Shown here: positions 34,415-47,600 of the stretch, piece after piece | Layout: every line of letters starts with the position of its first letter | Position numbering within the stretch: the stretch's first letter is position 1 | Source of the DNA: Myripristis murdjan | Taxonomy: Eukaryota > Chordata > Actinopteri > Holocentriformes > Holocentridae | Length of the DNA stretch: 64,000 nt | Direction of reading: 5' to 3' | NCBI RefSeq assembly: GCF_902150065.1 | Contig: NC_043986.1 | Span: 26,149,390 to 26,213,389 of the forward strand | Made by a program: the position numbers and the translations under genes | The notes under the pieces: generated by a model | What the model was told of the DNA's origin: nothing | Seen by the model: the letters and a program-made list of their open reading frames with translations, nothing else | The model's database searches: none

Positions 34415-35321
34415 GTGGCTCAGAATGAGGAAGTACATACAGAGGTTCCCAACAGAGCCACAGACATGAGTGCCGAGCTGGTATCAGCTGAGATATGTGT
34501 GTGTCTGCCTACTGCTAAATCCCGCGACTCCCCCTTTCTAACTTTAGCAAACGTGTGTGCGTGTGTGTGAGCGAGAAGTTAAGCGTGTGGTTTGTGCAAG
34601 GAGCAAAAATAAAAGCCCCATCTGTCTAGAAGTCTAAAAGAAAACTATTAATCTTGTAATAAGTTTCAGTGGGATCATATACAAATATCACAACAACAAC
34701 TCGAACTGCGCAAGTATCATGGGAATATTGTTGATTTAAAAAAAAAAAAAAAAATCCCATTAAGCAGCCTACAACAAGGTCACTATGAACTCATTAGTGA
34801 GCGCCAAACAAATGTACTCCTTATGGGTACTGATTAACTGAGGCAATATTATTATTATAGTGATAAAAAAAAAAAAAAAAAAAAAAAAACATATCGTATA
34901 TCTACAGCAGCATGGCAAAATAAGGTCACTACACGCACTTGTTGAGTGGCGACAACAGACACACAGTCGCTATAGTAGCGGCTCTTAACGGAATATTACA
35001 GCGATTTTTCAATATTGCTGAATCCATTGTTCGATTAGGTTAGCTGCGCCATTTGGCACCGTATTTAGCGACAAAACCTAGTTGGAGAAATCCGTGAGAA
35101 ATCAATGGGAAAGTCACACGGTGGGCTACGGCTGCTCGCTGGAGGCTGCCGCTTTAACAAGCGCGCACAAGTTTTACATTGTGGATTATCTGCATGCACG
35201 TAAACTACTGTCAGTCACAAGCGCATCGTATCCCAGATCTGTCATAAATATCAGCAGATCGGGGGGGTGGAATTCAATGATAACTGAGAGGAAGCCGCAA
35301 CAAGAAGTTTTTTAAACTCAC

Positions 35322-35610
35322 CTCCTCCACGGTCAGGTCACTCCAGCACAGCGACTTTCCGTAAACATCAAGCGGCTTCTTTACCTCGGTGTTAAAAAGC
35401 GCCGCAAGTCCACAGAGAGAGCATCCGAGCACGGAGAGGTACGAGCCACCCGCTCACACAGCTGGCGCACGGTGTGGGACGTCCTCCGCGTTTCCACCTC
35501 AGCGCCCCTACCTTCATGTAGGCGTGAGGGGAAGCCAGCAGGAGGCTCTAGTTTAAAAGTCGGCTTATCTCTGCCTCCTAATCGCTGCCGATAAAGGCCA
35601 GCTGTCAACG
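35322..35610 (-). other. mgat4c: Probable non-coding first exon and promoter of the mgat4c-type gene
   Basis: A good donor on the minus strand (GGAGGAG followed by GTGAGT) lies at 35321-35320, and the coding exon downstream has its acceptor only three bases before the ATG (CTGCTAG, GAA, ATG). A 5' UTR exon ending at 35322 is therefore expected. The surrounding sequence at about 35330-35600 is CpG-rich, fitting a promoter. The transcription start is not defined. Confidence 0.55.
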
Positions 35611-36172
35611 CCTACATGACATTAACCAAGCAGGTGGAGGTGGTCCGGTTTTGACACCGCAGACCTGCAGTAGGCCCGTCGCAAGCTCATGGCTGAGTGG
35701 TGGGTAGAGACAGACAAAAGCCAGTGCAAAGGAGCAAAGGTTTTATTATTAGTTGTAACAGTTCATGGATTTGTTGGCTCTCACGTTTATGTTTCTACTG
35801 ATGCTGCTGTGACATAAGAATTTCCCAGTTTTGGGATCAATAAAGTAAATCTATCTATCTATCTACGCAAATGGGAAAAGGTGAATGAACCATGTCCTGC
35901 AGCCAGGGGACACCATAAAGAAAATCAATATAGGTAAATGTCGACTGTATTACTGGAAAAGCACTGATTTATGCTTTTTATTTACACTTAAAAATAGGCT
36001 ATTTTCATATGCATTATCAGTTTGATTCTGATTATTATGATGTACATTATTAATGTATGTCTTAAAGATTCATGCCAGCCTGAAAAACTTTTCGGCAGCT
36101 GAAAAGGTTTATTGAGTTTCACAGGCTGTACCCTCTACATCACATGTCATCTTTGTGTGTGTGTGTGTGTGT
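35611..36172. other. Short spacer between ap4b1 3' end and mgat4c-type promoter
   Basis: It contains a LINE-type 3' tail (GGGATCAATAAAGTAAATCT followed by (ATCT)n) at about 35836-35865 on the plus strand and the ap4b1 poly(A) signal. Both flanking genes run leftwards, with only about 0.5 kb between them. Confidence 0.55.
36108..36113 (-). terminator. ap4b1: Poly(A) signal of ap4b1
   Basis: TTTATT on the plus strand reads AATAAA on the gene strand, 60 nt after the stop codon. This gives a very short 3' UTR. Confidence 0.7.
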
Positions 36173-39122
36173 TCAAGCTCTCTCGGAGGACAGTGTGTGC
36201 AGCACAGTAGCCAGGATGGACAAAAACCCCTTCAGAGCAGTGTCATCTCTTGGCTGCTGCTTTAGAGTCACTTTCACTCCCTCTTCTCCTCTCCCTTCTC
36301 CCTCGGCCTCCTTCGCTGGCTCATCCACCGCGCCCTCCATCACCGCTTGATCAGCGTCCCCTCCATCTACTTTCTTTACTCGCTCCTCTCCAGTGTACAG
36401 GAGCTCGCCCAGTATGAGGGTGCTGCGGTGTGTGTTCCTGGTGTGTGTGTACAGGTAGACCCTCCAGGGGAGAGTCTGTGGCGGTGTGAAGGCCAGCGTC
36501 TGGACGTTGACGAGCTGCAGCGCCGCCTGGAGGCTTTGCGGGGAACAGCGAGGCGGGGCAGGGCAGTGGACGTGCTCCTCCATGCACACGTAGTCTTCCT
36601 CCTCTGCCTTTTCCAGGGCACCTAGCAGCAAAAAACACAGAGCAACACCATTGGGAGGCTTTCAAATGTGTGAAAAACCTACTTCTTTAAATGCAATCAC
36701 TTGACACGATAAGTTAAAGGTGAACTATGCAAAATTGTTAAGTGTTGATTTTAGTGACAGGGTTCCTACACCTTTTCTTAAATCAAATTCAAGCACTTTT
36801 CAAGCATTTTCAAGGTGCATTTCCAAGCTTTTCTAGCACCGTACAGCTGTGATAAAGTTAGTTAGATGAGTCTTAACAGTCCTCACTTAACAACCTTTGC
36901 CAATTTTGCAGTGGGTCCCAGGCAGCCTGGATTTCCCTTTTGTTTTATTCGCTAGATGTTAATGCACTGTGGTAAACTCTAACCCTTCACACACTCCACC
37001 TGTTTGGGAGTCCTTGATATGAAAAAGTTTGGAAACCACCTACACACTGAGGGTGAAGATGTAACAAGCGTGACAAAATAATTACATGCTTGACATTCAT
37101 CTAGCTGGCTGATATTCAACACAGGTTCTTGAGATTTTACACTGTCAGAATTTCTACACCAGGTTCATTAGCTCCCTTTCATTCCGGCCACGATTCCCGT
37201 CCCAGAAGAAGAAGCTTTCGGTGTGAAAGGATTGTTGGGAGGCGTAGCAACTGCTGACAATGTCTCCTTCCATTTCATTACCTCGCTCAGCATGCAGGCC
37301 CTGTCGCTGCAGCCACAGGCGTTCAAACTCCTCTGGGCTGAGAGCCGGGGAGAGGGACAAACTGAGGGGGACTCCGTCACCCGAGGCCAGGAAATCAGCA
37401 GAGGATTCGAGACGCAGCGTGGAATTCTCCGAGCCTGCGGAGAAAGGTGGAGGAAGGAGGGAGGGAGTAAAGGAGGGAAATGGAAAGGAGAGAGGGAGGA
37501 CAAAGATGTGGCAAGAGGGAGAGGGAAGGTGGATGGAAGGAGGGAAAGAGACAGAGAAGAAGAATAAAATGGGAAAGGAAGAGAGAGTGAGGATAAGAGT
37601 CAGAAAAAGAGATTTGTGAAATAAAGTGGAATACTTTGTCATCCATGTAGCCAAATCAGCAGTTTAGTTTCTCTTTAAAGGACCCAGGTTAATCAAAACA
37701 AACAGTTAGGTCCATAAGTATTCTGACAGTGATACAATATTTATAATTTTGTCATTGTACATCACCACAGTGGATTTCAAATGGAGCAATCACAACATGA
37801 TTGGAGTGCAGCCTTTCAACTTTGATTGAACTTTGATTTGTCATGGAATAATGAGGGGAAAGAAGCACACCTGGCCATGAAACTACTTTTCAGTCAAGTG
37901 TCCAATTACTTTTGAGCCTCTGAAAATGGGGTGACAATGTTTAAAACTGGCTGTAATTCCTAAATGATTAATGCTATATTTTTGTTCAACCTCTTAAATG
38001 AAAGCTGAAAGTCTGCACTTCAATCACGTCTTGATGACTCCATTTCAAATCCACTGAGGTGGTGTACAAGGGCAAAATTATAAATATTGTGTCACTGTCC
38101 AAATACTTATGGACCTAACTGCATTTCTGTACTTAATCTGTGGGAACTCATTTTAAAGCACCCTGCAGATTCTATTTTGACTTCTCATCAACAACTGTGA
38201 TCGGATCTCCACTAATACCAGTTGCATAAATGTGGATTGAATATGCTTTGGTAGCTTAGAATTCAAGGCTAACGTACCCCAGTTCGCTCCCATTCATGTT
38301 CAAACATGTAAAAAAGGGCTCCATGAAACCTGAAAGTCACTAGGCATAGATAATTCAATCATGTAAATACATGGCTACTATGGGCAATTGCATTCAAATT
38401 CTTTTTCCAGGCATACTCAAATGTTGCTCCACAGCAGGCCAACAACTGGCTGAACAAGGGAAGCTATTCATAACATGTAAACTAGAAACAGAAGGAGCGC
38501 TTGCCGGTCAACATGTCATAACTCGAAATAGCCCAGCTGGAGAGCAGGGGCCTATATGGCACCATGTCTGTTTGCCAGTGGGTCAGCTGTGAGGTCCAGG
38601 GGGGCATATCTCCAACTCTATCTGGTGGATTGCCATGAATTTTGGTGGCAACTTTCATGCTGGCTAGAGCATGAAAGTTAGTATATTCTATACCAACTTA
38701 TGCAACTGCAGGAACAACCCAACGTGGACGAAGCTGACACAGAACTTCCTCCCATCAAGCCAAATCCTTCCTCGTAGCTGAGAGGTGCCGTTTTCACCTC
38801 ATTTCCAAGTCCAGACGTGACCAGCATCTGGTCGTCAGGGCTTGAAACATCTTTGAAGAAACATTCTCAGCAACACTTTGGATTCCAGCTAGCCATCAGC
38901 GTTGAGCTTCAGTAAGACGGCTAGTCGGGATCAAAGACCTTCTAACCAGATGGACACAGACAACGCTTCCCAAGCCTAAAGAGAAGGGCTCACACGTCTG
39001 GCAAGGCCACTGTGTGTCACCACCAAATAAACAACCTGGCATTCTTTGGTTAACGAAGAACAGCGAAAGACTTGCATGAGTGACCTAAAAATTAGACTGT
39101 TAACCCCTCTAGTCACACCGTT

Positions 39123-39168
<46 letters not shown>

Positions 39169-40552
39169 GTCAAATCAGGGGCATATGTTCACCAAGTGGA
39201 GGAAATGACTGTTGGTTGCAAATGGACTTTATTCCATATGAAATACAACAAACCCATGTAAATACTCTGTGTAAAGACCAGCAAAGGTCGGGTGGATGTT
39301 GTAATAGATAGAAGATCTATGCAGCCATTTGATCTGGGGCAATGTGTGGGATTCTTAAAGTAGGTAATAAATGTCTCTTAGCCAGATGTCTAATTAATAT
39401 GTCATGCCAGATGTCTCTACTCCTTGGGATGAGGAGAAAGTAGATGTAGATGAAGCTTTCAATAGTTTCCCCTATCATTTATGAAAACATGTCAAAGCGA
39501 GTATCCTACACAACCAACTTTTGTGATGGCCACACATTTTGAGAGGAAGTCAAAATAGGATCAGTATGTGCTTTAAAATGAATCCTCAAGGATCAACTAT
39601 AGGAGGATGTTTTGATAAACTTCGGCCCCTTAAAGCTGAGTGGCAAAAGATGACCTCCTCATGAATATTAGTGTGATTATAACTCACCAGTGTGAACCTT
39701 GTCGACTGGGCTGGGGCTCAGGGAGCTCAATGAGAGGTCAGTATTGGGTCTGGGGACAGAGGTTACAGGTTCAGGGCTCCCCCCGCTGGTCGACTCTGTC
39801 TCTGCAGCACTCTGCTTTAATGGCTCCAGTGTGTTAAAGCTGCGAGCCCATTGGTTGACAGGCTCAGCTGGGCGTCCGATCAGAACACCGAGGGAGGGGT
39901 CCGACCTCCGGCCCTGGAGGACCTTCCGTGTCTCCTCTATCCCACAATGCAACAGGCGGTAGTAGAACAGTGCCTGGTCGCGCACGCACATGTCCGTCTC
40001 CTCCTCTGGAACACAAAGGAACATTGAAATGAATAATAATCTCTCTCTCTCTCACTCCCTCTCACTCTCTCTCTCTCTCACACACACACATACACACACC
40101 TATGCAGTAGTGCAGCAGTCTTCCAAGCATGTCTTGTGTCTCGGCAGGCCGACACAAGAACAGCCTCATGGTGGCGGTTAGTAGCTCCATCTTCACTCCT
40201 GGAGAGACTTCGCTTCTCAGTCCATCTATGAAGACCTCCAGCACATAGGGGGCGCTGGAGACACGCTCCCCGTACACACCCAGCAGCCACAGCAAGGCCT
40301 GTCTGCCCTGGAGGAGACGCAGGAGGGGGGCGCATACTTTAAAGCATACTGAAACCCAAATGTTGATGCACATGACATCATCACTTATCACAATAAAGAG
40401 AAAGGGAAAAGACCTGGCTGTCCTGTACTGTCTCCTCACAGCCTTCCAGAGCCAAACACACAGCCTCACTACACTGAGGACACACCCAGACCAGGTCACG
40501 CACTGTTTGCACCACAGCTGGAGGGAGAGAGACACACACAGAAGGCAAGAGG

Positions 40553-40587
<35 letters not shown>

Positions 40588-41613
40588 GGGGGGATCACAT
40601 AAATGAGAAAGTGGTTGTGAGGCATGAGCGAGAATGACGGCAACCTGGGAGAACTGTGACATGTCTTCCATTTTATTGCCATTTAACTGAACAAGAACAC
40701 CTGCGCACTAACAGCTCACAATGTCGTTATACAGAATGGCAGCACCGTGCCAAAAGTTTAAGTGACTTATACCAGAGGTGATGTGCTCCTGTTTGAGCCC
40801 CAGCAGTCCAGTGAGGATCTCCAGACATCTGTCGCTGTAGCTCCGCCCAATACGACCTGCATCAAGCACAGCCGCACCCACAGCAATTTGTTTTTCGCAT
40901 CATGACATGACATTTTTATATTATAATGGCTACTTTTGTCATTATTACGACATATTAACTTATCTTCTCGTAGCAAACTTTTCTCGCTAAAACAACATAC
41001 TGGCTTATCTATAACATGAAACATTTATTGTTATAATGAGAGGTCTCGGTCGGTGGTGTCGACAACCCCATGAACTGGCACACGGCCTTTCAGAGTGGAA
41101 TATATATCACAATATATCACAGTAAAATCACAATGCCATCCACTGTGCTCAATAGCAGTGAAGCTCTCAATGTCTCAACTCAAGCATGAAACAGAGCTTG
41201 AGCCCATCATGTAAACAAGCCATTCTCAATTTATCCTTTCACCTTTTATCTCATCAGGCCATAGCAGATGTTGTTCTGATTCATATATATGAGTTTCATG
41301 TAGTAACACGTTATCCCGTTATAATGAAAAACGTTTTCCTGTTATAGGAGGAAAAGGCTTCATTATCAGGCAAGATTAACATCTCATTGTAACCATAAAA
41401 GTTTCTCATGATACTGAGACAAGTTTTTTTCACAGTGGCAGCAATACTCTGCTGTAAAACGTCTGCTTTATTAATATAATAAAAAAGAAATAAATGCAGT
41501 TCTGAACATGTTCTCCATACAAAATACCAACATTAGTGCCATAACAATAAGATATATGACACTGAATGTCTCCTCCTCTCCTTCCAGCTGCTATTCAGCA
41601 ATTATCAGCTGAG

Positions 41614-41646
<33 letters not shown>

Positions 41647-44600
41647 ACCTATAGCTGAGATGGCAGCCTGTGCAGTGTCTGTGTTGACGTCAGTGCAGTA
41701 TCCCTTGAGCTCGTCCAGCACCAACGCCACGTTCTCATCGTTCACCAGCTCCACCAGCAACTACAAACACAGCAGTTTATTCATTCTCTTTCAGTTTTTG
41801 ACATAAATTGTTATATGCAATTCAGTGCACATAATGCATTGGTTTTTGATGTAAAACTGATTATATTTTTCCATAGTGTTTCAATAAACAATCAATTCTC
41901 TATCTAAACAGAATATTATGAATCAACTAAATTTCCTCTCTGTCACATCGCATTGGTATTAGATTGATAAATAACAATCCCAGAGTTAACAGTGCATTTT
42001 CACTCAATAAAACTACACTACAAAGAGTGTTTTGCTCGCTAATTCTCCAGGTTTAATCCACGAGTCTGGGAAACTTGCCAGAAATTCAACAACACTCTCT
42101 AAAGCTGGACTGGAATTAAGTTTAACAAGAAATGTGCCTACGAATCAGTGGGAGACTTATGCAAATTGGGCTGTTCTCTGCGGAATTTTGAACTCTGGCA
42201 GTGATGGGATTATCAAAGCACAAAACATTTGAGCTTCCTTCTGTGCAAAGTGTCTTTGGTGCATATTAAATGGGTGTACAAGAGATACACTGTGGAAAAT
42301 GCCACAGTTTGCATGGCATCAGGTAACACTGTTGCACGTACAGGTCCAATGACTCCATGTAATCTACGCAATTTTATCAAACAACAGCAGTGCTCCTGAT
42401 ACTGCAGCACAGTGAAGGAAGTACACCACAGTGCAGGAAAGGCATGATAAGCAGGGCGCAGGAGGGCCAAAACAAGAAGATCAGTGTCAATGAGGAAACA
42501 ATGGTTTTATGTCCTTGACTGACCCAATCCATACTATTCCATATCTGTTGTCAAATGACCTTATCAGCAGTAAAAAACAGCTTTATATTCAAATGTAAAA
42601 TTTTGAGATTCACCATTGGGTTTTGGATGGGTTTCTTATTTCCCAACCATCACAGAATGTGCTCCATCTAAAAATCCACTTCAAATAATTAAAAAAAAAA
42701 AAATCCATAATCAGGTCTTTCTGACTGCAGCACAGTGAGGGAGTAAAGCAGGCACATCACCTGCATCTTCCTCTGCTTGATGTAGGCTGGCTCGGCGTAG
42801 CCACAGAAGAAGCGCTTGTAGTGCGCCCCCATCAGGCCAGGAAGAGAGCGCAGCAGCAACTGGAAGAAGACAGCATATGCTTTTCCTTATTTTTCAATGT
42901 TGCTTTATTAAGCCTTATTAATTTTGAATGGCAAATGAGGAGCAAATCCATCTGAGATGTCCACTCAAAGGAACCAGTGACGTGGACATGAACTGAAATC
43001 TGCTTACTCTGTACACACACGCACGCGCACACACACGCACACACATTCATTTACATAAGAACACATACAAACAGATAAAATTCAAATATCCACACTTGGC
43101 ATGCAAAACACAGGTTGTTTACGCACAGACATGGGCTGAAAAACTTTGCATCTCTTCCAACACACCAGCAAACACACTTCCCTTCACACCCCATTCAACC
43201 TCACCTGGATGTGGCAGAGAGCGGTGAACCTCATCTCCCTGGAGGCGCTCCCGCAAGCAGCCAGCAAGGGGCCCCGCACGCGCTCCAGGGCCGACAGACT
43301 GGCGGCGGGCAGGCCGGAGCAGAGGCTGAGGAAGAGGCTGAGGGTGGCGGCCATGACGGGTGGATGAGGGCTGAGCAGGGACGGGTCCAGCAGGGAGAGG
43401 ATGTCGAAGAGCTCGTCTTCCGACTGAGGACGGTAGCGCTCGAGGATCTTCAGCACCTCGCACTGACCCCACACGTCACACTCCTTCAGCCTGAGGGGGG
43501 AGACACAGAGAGGCTCAGTGGCACTGTGGGCCCGCATCCGTTTTTGAAACCTAGCAGAAGTGGCTTTCGTCCACTTCTGCTAATTTACAGGCCACTCCCT
43601 GGTCCTGTGTTTTTTGCAATATATTTTTGTAAAACGACAAACTGCCTCATCTTTAGCTCTTTTTTTCCAGTCCATTCATATTTTTCTTCTTCTGACTGAT
43701 GAGAATCATGTCATTACTCTAGTAACTTTACCGATAAATGGTACTGTAAACTCTGCAGCCTTGGTAAAGCAATTGTTTGCCCTTACTGTCTTGTTTGCCC
43801 ATATCCTGTTACCTGAACATGTCAAAACCTGTTCCTCTATACAAATATAGGTCCTTTTTCAATCTTTGCCCTATCATTAACCCCTTACTGCCTGAATTTA
43901 TTTACAATTATCTACAAAAATAAATTGTTTGTGTTTTTGCCTTCAAGCAGATGCTAAATTATTGGTGGTAGAGTGCTTCCAATACAGTTCTTGGTATGTG
44001 TGAAATATGCATCAACAGCATCAGTGGGATACAAACACCACCTTGGCTGCAAAACTGGAAGTGGTTTGAGGCGAATCGGCGACAATAGTCTACAAGGGGT
44101 TAAAGTTGCACAATGTAAAAAAAGCACTGAAGACCTTTAGACTCAACTGACAAAAACAGCGGAATAAGCATCAAATGTGATGATTGAGTCTACGTGGTTC
44201 TCACTGTGGGCCTGGCTCTCTGATAAGTTGCGTGTTTACTCCCCATTTTGTGTCAGCTCACTCTAAAAAGTCCTTACCACAATCAACCCTGAGTTGTGCA
44301 CAGCTCTCCTTAAAAAATGAAGCAATAAACCGTTTAATATGTATGTGAAGACAGCGGGCAGGACTGGATTCATTTACATACTGAAATACTGTCAGAGTAA
44401 ATCCCATGTGGCCAAAAAAAGCTCCTCTGCAAAAATCCCATCATGACAGATGCATGCCGTGCTACAGTGCCAGGAATGTATAACAAATGAAGAATATATA
44501 AAAATACATATAAAGTCTATATGAAGAATGTATAAGTCTCTGTATGTACCTTAATATTGTGGATTCAAAATCTCAGTCTCAGACAGCAAAGGTTACAGCT

Positions 44601-47600
44601 GGAGACTGCCAAAGTGATAATGCTAAGGGAAGTGATGCAAATCATGTGGAGCTCAGATGTTTAGAATCCACATTTTGTTGTGGCATCATGAATCCGTCTT
44701 CATCATGCAGTTTTGGTTTTGTTTTCCCGTGTCAGTAGCTGAAAGGCGATATCGGGCAGCAACACCGGAGACAGTTAATCCCAAAACAGACAGCGGGTCC
44801 CTGGACATTTACAACCTGCAGTCAAAGCCCCGAGTGATGCAGTTTTTTAACCCATAAATAAGTTTTGTTGCCAAGCAATACGATTCAAACCTCTGCTTGC
44901 TTGGAACGGTTGCCTGGCAACATTGATTTATAAAGCAATCAATCAGAGAGCATCGGGAAGCAATTGGGCCTTGCTTATTTCATTAACTACCTGTAGATGG
45001 ATGGTTTGTGGCAACACAGGCAGACAGAGATACACACACATTCACACACACACAAACACACACTAAGTCTTTATCATATTAACTCAGAGTCGACCTGTTG
45101 AGGAGGTGATGAGCGATGGGTTTGTTTATAGCGACTCCTCCTTCCTCTTTCAGGATTTCCTCCAGAGCTCGGAGGCAGTTCACCATCACCACGGGGTCTG
45201 GGTCCCTCAGCAGGCTGTACAGCTCATTCACCACCGCAGCGTCTGGACGAGTGACACACATTATGAGTGAAAGGTTGCATGCATGTGACATGAATGCAAA
45301 TGCAAAGAGCATGAAAAGCACATATTTACACACATGGACAAGCCGTAGACATATTTGCACGGTAAAAGGTGAGGATAATTTTAATGTTTGAGGTGGGCTC
45401 CCTCGTGTTGCCTTTGCATCAGGCGCAGTGCGGATGCAACTGGCTCCTTCTTAAACATTTCTATCTTAATAAAATGATTATTAGTACCCTAATGCTAATA
45501 TATAAGTATGTTCTGGGCAAAACAATAAAGCTGCATGAAGCATTTTTAGTGCATGAGAGACAGGGAGCAAGAGAGAGAAAAGAAAAAAGAATAGGGAATG
45601 AAAACAGAGACAGGAACGCAGTCTATCCATCCAACCTATGTCAGAGCTGGCTTGGAGTTTGTGCAGTTTGGCCCAACCCAGCACGGCCACTCGTCGCACA
45701 CAAGCTGCTCTGTCCCTCAGACCTGCTGTCAGAGGCTGCTCCACGTACTCCACCAGACTGGGCAACCTGAGAGACACACAAATACAGAAAACACAGGAAC
45801 CAAACGGTTGCAAACAATCACAGGCGAACAACAACAGCTGACCCTGAAATCAGTTTGTACAGCGTCCTACCTGAGGTTGGTCATGTTCCTGAGTGCAAGG
45901 CTGCGGACCATGGGGTTTGGATCCTGGCAGTCTTTCCTCAGCGTGTTGATGACCAGCAGGGACAGCTCAGGGTTGAGACTGGCGTAGGAACACAGGAAGA
46001 CGTAGACCAGCTTCTTCTGGACCACATCCACTGTGGCGCAGGCCTTCACCATCTCACTGAACAGGCCTGATACGTCCACACCCTGAGACATTGCCCTGAG
46101 AGAGAGACAGACAGAGACAGGGTCGGGGGAAGACAGTGAAGGTAATGAAAGGACAACAGGGAAACAAGGAGGAGAGAACAAGTGGAAGGCATGAAGAGGA
46201 GTAGAAAAAAGGGGAGAAGAGAGAGTAGAAAAGAAAGTAAAGGGGCGGATGAAGCAAAGGAGGATGGCAGAGATGGGAGAGGAGTGAGGAAGAAGAGAAT
46301 ATGGACAAGAGACAGAAAGAACACAAAATACATGAGATGCTCACATATGCTGTATGTTTTGATTCAAGGTGGGGCAAACATGACCCGGCCTGCCAGAAGT
46401 GAGCAGCTTCATGAACTTCATTATCAAATCAAGAACTCATCCACTTTCCCTCGTACTGTCTGCTCAGTGTGTCTTCTGTTGCGTTCAGACTGTAATGTTT
46501 GAAATTTGCTCACTGAGTCAGCACTGATCTCACACCTGTCTGGCCAGGGAGGGGGTCTCAGTTCTCAAATTTTCTTCCATTTTTTCCCGTTACAACTGTT
46601 TTTTTTTTTCTTGCCCACTATGAGGAAGGAAGTGTGTCTGTCTGGCTTTAGCCTACAATAAATGTGTCTGTGTGTCTCCAGCCTACAATAAGGGAGTGTG
46701 TCTGTCTGTCTTTAGGCTACAATAAGGAAGTGTGTCTGTCTGTCTTTAGCCTACAATAAATGTGTCTGTGTGTCTTTAGCCTACAATAAGGGAGTGTGTC
46801 TGTCTGTCTTTAGGCTACAATAAGGGAGTGTGTCTGTCTGTCCTCAGCCTACAATAAGAGAGTGTGTCTGTCTGTCTTTAGCCTACAATAAGGCAGTGTG
46901 TCTGTCTGTCTTTAGCCTACAATAAGGCAGTGTGTCTGTCTGTCTTTAGCCTACAATAAGGGAGTGTGTCTGTCTGTCTTTAGCCTACAATAAATGTGTC
47001 TGTGTGTCTCCAGCCTACAATAAGGGTGTCTGTCTGTCTTTAGCCTACAATAAGAGAGTGTGTCTGTCTGTCTGTAGCCTACAATAAGGGTGTCTGTCTG
47101 TCTTTAGCCTACAATAAGGAAGTGTGTCTGTGTGTCTTTAGCCTACAATAAGGAAGTGTGTCTGTGTGTCTTTAGCCTACAATAAGGGAGTGTGTCTGTC
47201 TGTCCTCACCGTACAATAAGGGAGTATGTCTGTCTGTCCTCACCGTACAATAAGGGAGTGTGTCTGTCTGTCTTTAGCCTACAATAAGGGAGTGTGTCTG
47301 TCTGTCTTTAGCCTACAATAAGGGAGTGTGTCTGTCTGTCTTTAGCCTACAATAAGGCAGTGTGTCTGTCTGTCTTTAGCCTACAATAAGGGAGTGTGTC
47401 TGTCTGTCTTTAGCCTACAATAAGGGTGTCTGTCTGTCTTTAGCCTACAATAAGGCAGTGTGTCTGTCTATCCTCACCCTACAATAAGGGAGTGTGTCTG
47501 TGTGTCTTTAGCCTACAATAAGGCAGTGTGTCTGTGTGTCTTTAGCCTACAATAAGGGTGTCTGTCTGTCTTTAGCCTACAATAAGGCAGTGTGTCTGTC

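Larger units (their letters stand above)
33314..35321. other. Intron between the mgat4c-type first exon and its coding exon
   Basis: It contains (CA)n at about 33327-33372, a (CT)n(GT)n compound repeat at 33627-33694, the mariner-like element listed separately, and A-tracts at about 34737-34754 and 34865-34889. The remainder looks unique, with no further exon recognised. Confidence 0.45.

Noticed and set aside
43115-43699. 194-codon open frame on the plus strand
   Set aside because: It is the antisense shadow of ap4b1 exon 5, which is clearly coding on the minus strand.
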